From NCBI GenBank assembly GCA_000469685.2, contig LS997566.1:12981618-13045617 (forward strand): a stretch of 64,000 nt of DNA. The letters run 5' to 3'. This document shows positions 1 to 11,273 of the stretch, in pieces. The notes below the pieces were generated by a model. It made no database searches and was not told where the DNA came from. It worked only from the letters and a program-made list of their open reading frames with translations. Every line of letters begins with the position of its first letter. The stretch's first letter is position 1. The DNA is from Haemonchus contortus. Lineage: Eukaryota > Nematoda > Chromadorea > Rhabditida > Trichostrongylidae. Position numbers and translations under genes: made by a program.

Positions 1-13
1 GAACATGTCTATA

Positions 14-522
14 TTAGGTTGATGCTTAAGTTTTTTCCACAGTATTTGATCCTTCCACATTTCGTTTGCGTACGTGTTGGTATTCGCCATCACGTTTGCG
101 TGAAGTGGGCATGACACTCTTTCATCACACTAACTATCACCACCCTGCGTTCGAAGGTCTTAATGGCTGCTTCAATAGTCCTGCGGCCGGCCCGCTAGCG
201 CACGAGTGGGGACTACTCGGCCTGCGGTATCTATCGACTATGATTCAGTATAAAGAAGTGCCAAGCGCCGCCGGCCGGTGGGCTATGAAAGCAGCCAATG
301 CTGCACAATTTTCACAAGTTCGTCACAAAAGGTGAGGTCCGAGAAGCACTCGACGACTTCTTTAAGTTCCAGCCCGTCCTATTGGGAGGATGGAATTGAC
401 AAGCTGCCTGAGCGTTGGCGCCAAGCAGTGGATGGTAATGATGACTACCTCTAGTCTTCAGGGTGGTCCGCTGTTGAGATATTTACAGAAATTCGGGGAA
501 AAGAATTTATGCATCAACCTAA
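14..522 (+). mobile_element. Decayed, internally deleted mariner with a foldback insert
   Basis: The left end begins TTAGGTTGATGC and the right end finishes GCATCAACCTAA, the same terminal inverted repeat as the elements at 25,251 and 27,839. Around 330-460 the plus strand encodes, with a frameshift, the typical mariner transposase C-terminus: a DDFF run, then a stretch ending DKLPERWRQAV. Residues upstream of about position 300 are not recognisable as transposase, and a small GC-rich palindrome (164-297) sits inside. A dead copy; the family assignment rests on the termini plus the C-terminal motif. Confidence 0.75.
164..297. mobile_element. Small GC-rich foldback element (TGGCTGC...GCAGCCA family)
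   Basis: Starts TGGCTGCTTCAATAGTC and ends GGGCTATGAAAGCAGCCA, with inner GC-rich arms built from CGGCCGG blocks. The same ends bound the elements at 45,866-46,196 and 50,578-50,651, which differ in length and centre. It lies inside the mariner relic at 14-522, so it inserted later than that mariner. No coding capacity. Confidence 0.7.
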
Positions 523-1490
523 TGTATGCAGGCATGAATGATTCGCATGATTAGCTCACCTATAGTCGTGCATATGGTGCCAGCAAATAATAACGCAGTC
601 CAGAAATCCCATTCCATCCGTTGTTCACTCCATCGAATTCCCAATTGCCGTTCATACGAGGCCAATTCACTAAATTGCATGACGTAGTGAGATTTTCACT
701 GAACTCAAAGAGTTCTATCTCGTAGTGCTTACTGTTATGTTGGTAAATTAGGGTGTCAAGGAATGCTTACAATATTGTGAAAATTCATCGGCAGATATAT
801 CTTAGAGCGTGACATACTTTTTAGAACACGACTTTTATTACGACTTGACTTTACAAAGAACGGAGCGGACCAAGACAGCTTGCTGAGCGGTGGGAAAGCC
901 ACAGCTGGAGCTTGAGAACAGGCAGAGCATAGCCAAGCTCACTTTTTATTCGTCTGCGTTCTTTCAATAAGGTAACTTTGTTAGGGGAGGTTGGATTTCT
1001 CTAAGCAATTTCAGACAGCTTGGAAAACTCTCGAAATGATAGCTAATAACGATCAATGGTTGTTTGATTATCAGTAACGTCAGTCACTGCGAGGCAGTGT
1101 AGTGGCAAGTGGGGTAACGGAACTTCTCCCCTATCGCGGCATTCTCCCTTGCGGCATGCGGCAAACGTCACTGCAATTACCGTACTCCCGCCAATCGATA
1201 GGACACGGAATTTTTCCTTGACTGGCTTGCTTTTTCATTGGATTTTATCGTTTTTTCTTCTGTTTTTTTTTAGTTTTCATGTTTATTAGACTTGATTGAT
1301 TCAAATGACTCCTCCTATATAAACGACGATCAGAATCGCATTGATACTGAAGAGAGCGGCCGGCCAATTCAAATGTTTAAAGGACTCCCCACCACACAAA
1401 TTGCGCGCTCCGATCTTCCATCGTAATCCTGCGATAGGCGGCGGGTGCGGCGTGTGCGACGCAGTGTTAGGGGAGAAGTTCCCGGACCCG
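523..1490. other. Non-coding stretch, nothing recognised
   Basis: No exon with believable splice sites, no RNA gene and no repeat end was recognised here. Both strands are broken by frequent stops. Confidence 0.5.
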
Positions 1491-1494
1491 TGGC

Positions 1495-1760
1495 AAGTGG
1501 GCGGAAGTGGTGTAGTGACAAAGAGCGCTTTATCTCAAACGCACGGTCACGGGTTCGAATACCCGGTCGATATCCGAATAAGCCAACCAGGTTCGGAGTC
1601 GGTAGCTGAGTACCGGACTTGCCTGGGAGGATAAAAGCGCTGACTTTAAATCGGATGGCCACCGCAAATCATTGTATAGGCCACACACGCATTTAATATG
1701 CCACTAACGGTATGGAAGTAGAATGCATGGGGGCATCCGTCAGACGGTATTGACTAACGC
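1495..1760 (+). repeat. tRNA-derived SINE-like element, copy 1
   Basis: Contains a Pol III-like B box (GGTTCGAATACC near 1,553) preceded by a degenerate A-box-like GTGGTGTAGTGAC (near 1,509). It is followed by a tail shared with other copies: CATTGTATAGGCCACACACG, then a block around a GCATCCGTCAGACGG motif. Related tails occur near 15,690, 19,600 and 57,500. Long frames in both directions here are accidental. The body is too diverged to fold as a tRNA. Confidence 0.6.
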
Positions 1761-2898
1761 ACCAAGGCTTTATCCTTTCGGCTTTCAGCCATGACTCGGG
1801 ATTTCCTAGAGTGCACCTTGCAACCATGCCGAACGAATCTACAGACCGCTTTCACGGTTCGACTCCTTCCATGACTCCTGAAAAGCAGCGTGCAACGCCC
1901 CTTGATACTTCAAGAGCTTTTCCGGCGCCACCCCTTGACCCCCTCCCCCCCCCCCCCCCCACTGGTTGCTGGTTCATCGGATTTCATGGGTGACGTTGAA
2001 CTATAAACACACACACACACACCGGCGTGATCAAAAGCACCCAATGCAATCTCTGTGATGTGCAGACAGAGAGAAAAAGGGTTGGTCTTCATTAAGCCTA
2101 CTGCCACCTACCGACAGCGCGTTGAAGCTCCTTCAAAGGGCGACTGTTCGTTGTTTTTCTTACACTGATTACACCCGAGAGCTAATCAATTTGACAATGA
2201 GTTCCACATAGGCATTCTACGGAAGCTCTGAATAGTGAACGACGAGACCGTTCAGTTCGAAACAATCAAATGATAGGACTTACTCGTTGAAAAGCTTTTG
2301 CAATCGCAATGTAGTGTTGCCTTTGATGTATACCAAATATTCCGAATTATTGAATACACGTGCCATTAAGTGCATGACCCGTCGAGATCGATTATGAGCG
2401 ATGCGCTGGAATTTTATGCTTTTCCTTGTATACAGTGAACTGCATTGTTACGTCAATTTCTAGCAACTTGAATGCTGTCAAGAGTAAGCTTCGCAAAAAT
2501 ACTTCAGGTTTGGGGTTAATTATGGTGTTATGACAACTATGTATTTGAAGAATTCCTGGTGTGTTGGGACCAGAAATTGACATTTGTTGAAATTCATGAG
2601 ACGAACTCTATTTCTTCGTTGATGAGCATAACTATTGAAGCCCCTATTCCCGACATGAGTCTACCCTACCCGACTTCAGACTACCCACTTGACTACGTTA
2701 AAGGATATTCCACTTGCGCTAATCGTTCCAATTCTTAATATCTTCGAATGAACATTTCACAGTAATTCAGGCGCTAATCCAGTCGCCAAGGTAGGAGGTA
2801 CTAGAAGGGAATATGAATGGTCAACATCTCCTACTAAAGCCATGCACTATGTTCATTCTGAACCAATTCTGGATTTATCAACCAGAAAATGACTTTAC
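1761..2898. other. Non-coding, possible 3' introns of the K+ channel gene
   Basis: Contains a poly-C tract (about 1,946-1,960), a short CA run (about 2,008-2,022) and otherwise unremarkable AT-rich sequence. If the K+ channel gene continues on the minus strand this is intronic. I searched for a GYG selectivity-filter codon run on the minus strand and did not find one. Confidence 0.45.
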
Positions 2899-3691
2899 CT
2901 CACTCCATTGCTCCTTCAGACCATTTTGATACGGTCCTTCGACGACAAGAAAAATAAATGCTCCAACCATTGTGTAGAAAAGAAATACCAGTATTAGAAC
3001 GATGTGCTGAAGTCATAACTGATATTTGAGAGCCATATGATTCAAAAACACTACACTTTTTGAAAGGATACTAGTGTATGTGTCCATACAAAGACGACAG
3101 CTCGATGCATACTTTTTAGCATCTATTTGCTGCCTCAGAGCCGATGCAAAATCAGCACTCGGAAGAATTTTTCGGTGAACTGAGAATCAAGGGTAAAAAG
3201 AAGAGGCGTTGATTGTTTGTCGCGCTACAGATCAGGGGCGCACCAGCATTCCAATTGAGTGCGTGGAAATCTCACCTCTTGCTGGGGTTTTTCTTCAGCA
3301 CCGATGCGGAGTGTCTTAATCAGGGGCAGGGGCACAGCCCTTGGCGGGTTAAAACGAAATAACAGTCAGTGAAGAGATAGGGTTTCGTCGAGACAATAAG
3401 CAATATTAGCAAAGTTAGCAAAAAGTGATGATGGCGCAAGCGTTAGGCCTGGACTTTCAATGCGAGGAATTTGATCGGAAGCATTGATTTAGAAGGGGCT
3501 CCACCTTCCATACTCAACATTTTTTTTGTCAGAGAATTCGAAGCATGAGATGAACGAGTACGGGGTAATTTCGAACTCACCTTCAGTCCATATTTATGAT
3601 ATGCTCTATTCATAAATATGAAACATAATGGCGGATCCTTTTTCAGTTTTCTAACTTGCCGCTGACCAGCTTTATGGGCTCTCTCTGCTAT
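2899..3691 (-). CDS. Two-pore-domain (TWK/K2P-type) potassium channel, two internal exons
   Basis: Two minus-strand exons with clean boundaries. Exon 3,691-3,581 (37 codons) follows TTTTGCAG, ends AAG|GTGAGT, and encodes a basic cytoplasmic segment ending AYHKYGLK. Exon 3,006-2,899 (36 codons) follows ACTTCAG, ends GAG|GTAAAG, and encodes HIVLILVFLFYTMVGAFIF, then VVEGPYQNGLKEQWSE. Both have phase-0 ends and join in frame as YGLK|HIVL. A ...GLKH motif leading into TM1 with Y-x-x-x-GA-x-x-F, then an acidic E-x-P start of the cap region, is typical of nematode TWK K+ leak channels. The N-terminal exon(s) upstream and the two pore loops and TM2-4 are not visible; they may lie beyond the left edge or be lost. 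Family call fairly sure, completeness unknown. Confidence 0.7.
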
Positions 3692-3699
3692 CTGCAAAA

Positions 3700-5030
3700 T
3701 ATGGATAGTACAACAATATAACTTCAGTTACCTTGATGCAGGTGAGTGAGTATTGAGGGATCCTTCTAATTTTGCTATTTTTCTCCTTTGTTACAAAACT
3801 TAGAACTCGGCTACGATGCTTATGGGTACTTTTTTACGTGACTAGACTCGGTTCATAACAGTTGGCCCCAAATTCTGGGAAGAGCTCACAAACCTTGGCA
3901 CTCCTGAGAGCGAGTACTCTCCTCAATGCGATTCCGCGATCAACCAACATGCAGGAACTCCAGCATTATTGAAATTGTAAAGAAGTAAAGGATTACGGAG
4001 TAATTTGTGTGAGTAATAGCTGCGGTTCGAAAATAACCAGCAACCGACTGAGCTGTCGAGAGGAACGCGAACAAATTGAGGTGCCGCAATCAAGACTGAA
4101 CGCCTCGACTACGTTAATGACACGGATATTGAGGCGGTCAAGGGTGTGGATATGATGGAGACGAAGAACGCTAACGTTGTGAAGCTCAGAACTTTCCTCG
4201 GCAATAGAAATCTGTGGCCAAGGTTGCACTGGGAATTTCATGTTGCATATTCAGCGTACTGAGAAAATGAGCAACATCTGAATTGAAGATGGATTATCTT
4301 TGACAAAATTTTCTACAGTTTCTGTAGAATCCACTCAAGAACCTCTCCACGGTGTCCATGACTAGGAGACCTCTGTTTCTAGGCCTGTTGAGCTTTCTAA
4401 GCGCGCAATCCTCCAACAACATGGCTGCAGGGAGCATTTTGGAAATTGGATTTCTGGTCCACTAAGCCGATTCGATGTTCTTGGACTTTCACCATCAGTC
4501 TCGGCACATGCTCGACATTATCATTTTAGCAGCCTTCCTTAGGAGAGCTTATGTGTTTAGCGGGTTAGAACGGATTTCGCTGAATGTACCAGCTGGAGTT
4601 CCACTATTTATGTGGCACAACTGATCCACACCTACTGAGGGCGGGGCGTGCGTGGAAGTTGGTGCTCAAAGCAAGATTAATAACTCCTGTTTTCCAAGAT
4701 CTCCGGGTCTGAATGTGTAGCAAAAACTAGGGGTAGGTCAGGAAGCTTCACGAGGAATTCATGACTCCTGTTCCCGTTGACCTAGAACATTCAAGTTTGG
4801 TAAATGTGTAGATGGCAGGTTGGGAATACTGATGATTGGTGGCAGACCTGACTTTCTCCACAGGGTGCCTGGCCTGCGAGAAAATTGTTAATTTGGATCT
4901 GGGGAGTCAAATTTGGTGGGAGTACAGGCGGCAGGACTAATACACTGATGGTGTGTGATAGAAAGTGACTAGACTGGATCCCGCCCGCGAGGGGGATGGA
5001 GGGGCGGAGTGCGCGTGAAGTGTGAAGTGA
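3700..5030. other. Repeat-rich non-coding region with a LINE-like fragment
   Basis: About 4,750-4,840 is a diverged match to 34,310-34,390: both contain a block of the form GACTCCTGTT.CCGT, then a TCAA.TT.GTTAGG- or TTTGGTAA-like run and GA.AA.AATACTGA. This indicates an old interspersed repeat. No intact coding frame was recognised. 5' exons of the K+ channel could hide here but none could be defended. Confidence 0.4.
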
Positions 5031-5035
5031 GCGTA

Positions 5036-5160
5036 ATCTCTCTATATATAAAGCGCTAACTTTGTCTGTTTGTGGGTCGGTTTTTTCCATCCTTGCGAGA
5101 ATCACGTATGCACGATGAAGAGTGTGAAAGTCGTGTGAGCGCGGTAAGGAAGCAGTCATG
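5036..5160 (+). mobile_element. Helitron-like 5' terminal sequence
   Basis: The run TCTCTATATATAAAGCGCTA (5,038 on) is followed by a TTTGTCTGTTTGTGGGTCGG-type segment. That resembles the 5' ends of nematode Helitrons: TC start, TATAAA-like segment, then tandem GTCTG/TGTCGG. A similar end occurs in the opposite orientation at 45,425-45,530. No Rep/helicase coding and no 3' CTRR hairpin was identified, so this is a fragment or a non-autonomous copy. Confidence 0.4.
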
Positions 5161-5429
5161 AAATGGGAGGTGAGCCGAAACTATTTTTATTGGCCCTCTA
5201 GCACGTCGTAGGTAACGGTAGTAAGTATGGCATGGTGCACGCGTTCGCGTGCATAGCCCAACTGGTCTAAGTATAAACGATAGAATGAATAATCAAGTGG
5301 AATATAATAGAAATAAACAAGTTTCTTAAACCAAGGAATTGAGCAAGACTCCGATTATGCTCAAGTCCTGAGGCGGGTGGGATGACTAAGGTTGATCCAT
5401 TTGTTGTCAGTTGATGACATCGAAATTTA

Positions 5430-5508
5430 TGACGAAAGGGATTTGAACCCACGTCCCGAAGAGACTGGTGCCTAAAACGAGCGCCTCAGACCGCTCGGCC
5501 ATCTCGCC
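5430..5508 (-). tRNA. tRNA-Leu (anticodon TAG), possibly degenerate
   Basis: On the minus strand a type-II tRNA starts GGCGAGATGGCCGAGCGGTC and ends before discriminator A. The 7-nt anticodon loop reads TTTAGGC, so the anticodon is TAG (reads CUA). The acceptor stem pairs with two G-U pairs. The anticodon stem (CTCGT/ACCAG) has one C-C mismatch, and the T stem has a T-T mismatch beside a G-U pair. It lies about 90 bp from the intact tRNA-Leu(AAG) and is clearly a tandem duplicate, since the spacers also match. It may be a decaying copy or a diverged isoacceptor. Confidence 0.65.
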
Positions 5509-5790
5509 GCTGGTACTTTTCGTGGGAATACACCCCAGCAAAATTTTTATTGTAAACTCTTTGAACAATAAGCACACAGTTGACGACAACAAAATGTATG
5601 ACGAGAGTGGGATTCGAACCCACGCCCCCGAAGAGACTGGTGCCTTAAACCAGCGCCTTAGACCGCTCGGCCATCTCGCCACCAGTACTGGTGGAGGGAA
5701 CAACCCCTATTAAAATTTTTATTGCAAACTCTTTGAACATTAAGCACACAGTTGATGACACGAAGTGTGTCGTTGCGTGTTTGTTTCGAT
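5509..5790. repeat. Tandem spacer repeats flanking the tRNA-Leu genes
   Basis: Spacer 5,515-5,598 and the flank 5,690-5,770 share a core (AAAATTTTTATTG, AAACTCTTTGAACA, TAAGCACACAGTTGA). The duplicated unit is therefore tRNA plus about 100 bp, repeated at least twice with a third flank. This supports local tandem duplication as the origin of the two tRNAs. Confidence 0.75.
5599..5680 (-). tRNA. tRNA-Leu (anticodon AAG)
   Basis: Minus-strand type-II tRNA of 82 nt including discriminator A. The acceptor stem GGCGAGA pairs with TCTCGTC. The anticodon stem CTGGT/ACCAG is perfect around loop TTAAGGC, giving anticodon AAG (reads CUU/CUC). There is a variable arm with a TTCG loop, and the T arm GTGGG-TTCGAAT-CCCAC is perfect. 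Box A (TGGCCGAGCGG) and box B (GGTTCGAATCC) are intact, so the gene should be functional. No intron. Confidence 0.95.
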
Positions 5791-6639
5791 GGAGATTGAT
5801 AGGTACTTTTCCCTTGGGCCAGAGCTTTCGAATTTAGGTGAATGCAGGAGATGGGTCAACTTCAAAACGAGGAGAAGAGTCTGACGTTAGCCGGGAGATC
5901 CAATTGGTTTGTTGAGAAGGTATTAATGAAGGGCTTCACCTATAATAAAAAGCGACAGCTTTTGCGATTTATCAATTACGATTTTGAGCGTTCTAAGCAG
6001 CGTGCTTCAAAGAGATCGATGCAGCTCCAAATGAAACATGGTTCCTACTGAATTAAAGTACATAGTATGGCATCATTCAAGTGTAGCTTGCAGATAAGAG
6101 TGGGAGGGGGTGGGGGGTGAAGGAACTGAGCTCAAGTCAAGGAGCGCAGGCTCAGTGCCCTTGGTAGTTGATTCCGCACTTCGCGATGGTTCAGAAGTGG
6201 CGCAGCCCAGGGAACAGAAATAAACAAGATAGAAGGGTACCTATTTGCTAAGTTCATACAATGTAAGAGCACAGCGCTCGAGTCAGGCTATCTTCATCGG
6301 GAGGAGGAATCAGGAGTGCAGAATATAAGTGCGGAGCTTTCGGTGTTCGCTGCATCATTTGGCTTTACGACGTTTCGAAGAAGCGCTGTGGGCGTGATTG
6401 AAGATCCAGCCATGCCTTTCGTGGCTGTCAGCTGATATGATCTATATCTAGTAACTTATATGGTAATATACATTTTATGTTTAATGTTCCGAAAAATGCA
6501 TGATGGCCTGAACAACTGCTTTTGTGTTAAATGTTCCGAAAAGTCGATGACGGCCAGGACATCATTACTAGAACTTGTCTAGTGCGTGGTCCAGCAAGTT
6601 TCCGCCGTATTTGAACACCCTGGGTTTACCAGCTGTCGT
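5791..6639. other. Non-coding, one unexplained short frame
   Basis: A basic plus-strand frame at 5,842-6,051 (69 codons) has no recognisable motif and no convincing splice context. The rest is unremarkable. A short block at 6,475-6,545 repeats TTAATGTTCCGAAAA / AAATGTTCCGAAAA within about 60 bp. Confidence 0.35.
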
Positions 6640-6839
6640 ACAAACGACCAAGAACCTAACCTTATGAAGTTATGTATTTCTTGAAAAGGTAAATCCTCCC
6701 CTATACCTCTGTTTAGATTCTTGTAGTATTATTCGAAGTCTTTCTGTATAAGACTCGGGTGAAAATTGAGGACCATTGTGTCCATTGTCATCATCTGATG
6801 CTTTTCATCTAACGCAAGCGCAAAAACTCGGCTTGAGCC

Positions 6840-7655
6840 GCGAGAAAAATTTTTGAAGTTTAAGAAGACAGCGCTCTAGGGAGCGCACAGTGTTTGAGTG
6901 GTTTTGGAGACTCTAACGAGGTGAGTTCACCCTTAAAAATGGGCAAGGCTCAACAAGGCTCAAGGGATCGTTTGAAAAGGATCGAATCAGTATGTTAATA
7001 GAAACAAATCGGCACATTAACGTTCGTGGAACAGAAGAAAATCTTATCGTTCTGGAAGTAACATTCATGACCTTTTGCTGGACCTTGGTTTTGTCAAGCG
7101 CTTGATGTTTGGGCCTCCAGCCTTAGGGTGAAAGAGTATACTCTGATGGGCCGCGTCTTTGTGTGCCACTCTTACTCAGATGGAGCAGAAATGAGCCGTT
7201 TCTGGAACGCATGATAACGGAAAACAATGAGTAGTGGGTCGCGTACGGCAGCGTAAAGCGGAAGCGATTGTGGAACTTTTCCAGTCAGCCGATACAAGCA
7301 AATTCAAAAGCAAAATCCAGGTGGGGAGCTTGTGCTGTGTTGCTGATAGGATTGGACGGGATTCGTTTACTGTGAGCTGTTGCCGCATAATCAAACGATA
7401 ACTTGAGAAGGCCACTATACTAAGCTATATCCCCCCCCCCTCCCCATATAATCCGGACGTTGCACCATTAAACTGTCACTTGTTTAGCTTTCTGCAGAAT
7501 TCTTTTAATGGAAAATCGCTCAATTCGCCGGAGGACTGCAAAAAGCACCTGAGAGGGTTTTTCGATTTTAAGTGTAGAACCTTCTATGAGAGTGGGATGA
7601 TGAAAATCTCAAGAAGATGGCAAACCATAACTGAAGAAAATTAAGAATTTACTGT
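6840..7655 (+). pseudogene. Degenerate mariner transposase relic
   Basis: Read across frames, the plus strand follows mariner transposase order. A decayed DNA-binding half lies about 6,845-7,010. A DLGFVKRL / MFGPP segment follows at about 7,080. A PFLERMITENNE-stop-WVAYGSVKRKR segment at about 7,195 corresponds to the PF-x-x-RI-x-T-x-DE-W block, with the catalytic Asp lost. The C-terminal part at 7,450-7,640 contains PDVAPLNCHLFSFLQNS and then an FFDFK...FYESG...ISRRWQTI tail. Several stops, frameshifts and a poly-C insertion (7,430-7,440) make it dead. Termini were not securely found. Confidence 0.8.
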
Positions 7656-10425
7656 TCGATGAATGAATTTGTTCTTTTAGAAATCCTATTACTCGAAAAT
7701 CGGCTTAAATTTTTCAGACAACCCAACACTATCTTCCTGGAAGCAAATGGAAAGGGAAGGGTGTGAGCGAAAACGGAACTGCAACTGATAGCTAGAACCT
7801 CCTGCTCGCCTAATCGCAACTCATCTATTTTCCCTTGGACAAAACCTCATAACTATGCAGCGGCCAAGAAGATGAAAAGCGGCAGGGGCAAGTGGGCTCC
7901 CCGTAGCTTGAGTGATAAAGAACTTAAGCGATGTCTATGGAAAGTACAACTGAAAAATCAGGTCCTCCGAGGGCGAAGTTTTGCCTAAACCCAACTATTC
8001 TTCAAGACTTCTCCATTGGGCATTACATGACGGCAAAATGACAACATTTGACAAGAAAAAAAATATCAGTTTCAAAATATTCCTGTCCTAAAGCTTCATC
8101 AAGACTCGAAATTGTTATCTTGCATATGCCCTTTTTCGAAGTTCTTCCTTCTTCGCTTTTATCGGTGAGCTTTCGAAATATAGTGCCTTCGTCGGACCTT
8201 GATAAATGTACATACAATGCATGCATACGACCAGTCAGTTACAACAAGGGTATGGGTATATTTAAACAATTCTGGATGAACGTGGCGAACGCCATAGGTT
8301 TTCTTTCAACTTTTAAATTACGCTTTTTCTACCTCTTGATTATTATTTTATTTAATTTTGCTTTTTAAAGGTGTTTTTGACTTATTGTATGGTTTCTTTG
8401 TGTTTCTCTTCAAGATGGAACTTTCTTAGGCAAAACCATAGTGATGAAGCACTATACCAGACTGCATAGTTGGAAGCTCCCCATGTTTTCGAATATACTT
8501 CGGGGCGCGTCGAAAATCTCAATTGGCATTGAATCGGGTGAAGTACTATGCATTGCCTGGTCCGTTCTCGTAATACTTGCCTAGCTTGCGCTTTCACGTG
8601 GGTGGTCGGTATACCCGTGTCTCGAAGTTTCGTCAAGCACCCATGACCCCATACGTGGGGACTGGGCGTCATAGCCGACTGACGTGGGTCTGTGTTGCGG
8701 TTCGTTTCACTGGAATGCATAGTCTTTGCTCTTCTTCTCCCCTTCGTTGAGTTCTACCTTTCGTTAAGTTGATAGCTCACCTTCCGCCTTTTCGCTACTG
8801 TTCGAAACCTTTGCGTGGAAGCTAAGTAAATAAATAAATAACTAATACCCAAGTCTGCTTCCGGTTAGGTGAGTAGTCATTTGTTGTTATTTGTTTTTTA
8901 AAGTGATACAGAGTATGCTATATCATGATGCTGGTTGTCTACCTTCATCTTTGTTTGCTTCTGCAGATTGTATGTTACGTTGTCTAACTAGGTTATCAAA
9001 CTAGTGAAGTTCTGTAATGAGCGCACCTACGAGTGCACAACTAAATAAATGAATAAAATAAGTAAATTACCAAATTATACTATCCTGTGGACCTCACAAT
9101 GGATCCAAAATGATTAGGTTTGCACATAAACTCACCAAGCCTAATTACAGCATGGATTAGGAGACGGAAAGGCCTTCCAGCTCATTGCGCAACTTCATAA
9201 AATTGGCTTATAAGGGAATGAAAAGCAAACTTTGGGTTTGTAATTAGTGCTATCGTAACATGTAGTTCCAGCTCTGTCCACGAGAAGCATTTATTTCAGA
9301 TTCGGTTTTGTGGCCGCTTTAGGAGTATAGCTAGTCAGGGGAAACGTCCATTGCGCGCGTCCGTCGAATATAGGTCACCCGCCCACTCCGTGCGCGGCTC
9401 ACCCCACTGAGGTCCGAGATGACGTCTCAGTACCACAGTACCACCAAGGGTCAGTGGAGAGAATGATCTGCATTTGTCTGTGTTTTTTTTTTCTTTGAGC
9501 TGACTGCCGTGGACCAAGCGCAAAACGTATGCCCCATTGACATATACGACGTTCGCCAAGAATCAGTAGTCAGTAGTGTTTGAAGGCGGTGAAGTCATCT
9601 GTTAAGAAGTGGTACCGTTTTTTAAATAAAAAAGAAATATCTCACTTCTCTGAATCCAACAGCACTGCGCAAAATCTGTTTGTGCGCACGACTAAGAAGA
9701 CGAGGTCGTGTAGGATCGTGCCGACTATCAGCCATATTTGATGAGTCGATTAGAGCTGGCAGCATGAATTGTGCTAGTGCAGGAAGACTTCCTCGAGCAT
9801 TCATCTTTGTGTGATTAAACTGAAAAGTTCGGGTTTTCATCATTCATAGTAGTCCATCGGTTACAAGAACTTTGCTCTGACCTATAAGAAGACCGCAATA
9901 AATAGAACCTCAAGAAAGCCAGAGAGGCCTTCTAACAACGTTTACAATGTGGATTTTTCACTGAGCATAAGAAACAATGCGGTTGGTATTCGCTTTCGAA
10001 ACAACATCATCTTTACTCCTTCACTCACATGCCCATTCGTTTGGCAACAATGAATTATCGGGTCATTATTTTGTCACTCGCGGGAGGCGTTCGTTTCGCG
10101 GCCCCTCGCGTCGCGCCGCTGGTTTGGCCCATATCTGACCTGGACAGCTCGTCCAGGTGATCGCAACCCACTTCCCAACCAGCTGATAGGCACTATCGAT
10201 GACGCCGCTACTGTAAGAAGTCAAATCGGTCACATACTTGTTTTCTACCTATTTACATAGCCAATTTGGCTAAGCCGGACTCAAATTGCGTCAAATGGGG
10301 GCACGATGGTGGGAGACAGGGATTAGGAACGGTTTTGTGTAATCGATTTGTCGCACGCGGCTGTCGTGAACTTCGTTTCGCCGTTACTACGGCTCTAGCG
10401 TTTTCACACAGCTCGATCGCTATGC
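7656..10425. other. Intergenic, no gene recognised
   Basis: Contains several 60-110 codon frames on both strands (for example around 8,048-8,368 and 8,382-8,720) without recognisable motifs, initiation context or splice pattern. Small AAATAAAT runs occur near 8,828 and 9,043. I see nothing I can name. Confidence 0.4.
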
Positions 10426-10427
10426 GA

Positions 10428-10840
10428 TTATTACTTTTGGCATGATTCTGCTTTTAGTTCTTTCGTTCCTGTATTTCTCACTTGCTGCTGCATTCCGCCA
10501 CAGTCCTTCGCGCACGTCTCGCTTGCCGCGACGCGACGATTTCGTTAATACTGATCACACCCCGCGATGTGAGATACCGCGCCAACCGACATACCCCTGT
10601 TTCTCAATTACTAGAGGCAGACGGACAGGTCAATCGGTTCAAATCAAAACGGCAATCGAATCGCCGCATGCGGCAGTCGCGGACTAGTTCCCTCGTTATT
10701 GCAGTTCTAGCCTTCTTTATCCGACTAGATCCTATGCGCTTACTATTTTGGGCATGATTCTACTGTTACTTTTTTGTTCCAGTGTTTCTTACTCGCTGCG
10801 CTGCTGCTGCTTCTTTCTGCTACTCCGACACCCTCTTTGT
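10428..10840 (+). repeat. Diverged direct duplication, about 305-bp period
   Basis: The block at about 10,428-10,490 (TATGCGATTATTACTTTTGG, CATGATTCTGCTTTTAGTTC, TATTTCTCACTTGCTGCTGC) is repeated at about 10,733-10,812 (TATGCGCTTACTATTTTGGG, CATGATTCTACTGTTAC, TGTTTCTTACTCGCTGCGCT). Both copies can be read as hydrophobic, signal-peptide-like frames starting at an ATG. This looks like an old tandem duplication; coding is unproven. Confidence 0.45.
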
Positions 10841-11159
10841 TCCATAAAAAGATACACACTCAACCAGCTCCAAATCTCTAGAAAAGTGGATGCAAAAATT
10901 GTGAGCCACAATCCAAATAACGGCAAACTAGCAATAAAAAAAGAAGAACTCATGGGCTACTCAAAAGGACAGCAAAGGCGGGACATAGGAAACGGTATAA
11001 TCGTACTTGTTTCGAAAAATGTCGAAAAATTTTCAGATGGCTCCCAGAATAAGAAAACCGCTCTTCAGCAAATCTAAACACTTTACCGGTAAGGTCTCCG
11101 TAGCATTCGAGACACGTGCAACCAGGACATAAGCCACTCACTGTATTCTACGAGACAGT

Positions 11160-11273
11160 ACTTATAGCTCCTGATATTGGGGGGAAAGCGGTTCTCTGGT
11201 TTCGACAGGTTGCCGTTTACCCCCAACCCCCCCCCCCCCCCGCCCCTTCTCCCCAATATCAGGCGCTATAAGT
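11160..11273. mobile_element. Short hairpin MITE
   Basis: The left end ACTTATAGCTCCTGATATTG is mirrored by the right end CAATATCAGGCGCTATAAGT, about 22 bp of near-perfect inverted repeat around a centre containing a poly-C tract (11,229-11,241). No coding. Only one copy was noticed in the window. Confidence 0.6.

Noticed and set aside
1341..1662. Opposing 97-codon frames
   Set aside because: They overlap a SINE-like element with a Pol III B box; similar frames recur at other copies of the repeat.
5407..5713. A 98-codon minus frame with two similar Trp/Ser/Leu/Arg-rich segments
   Set aside because: It is read-through of two tandem tRNA-Leu genes.
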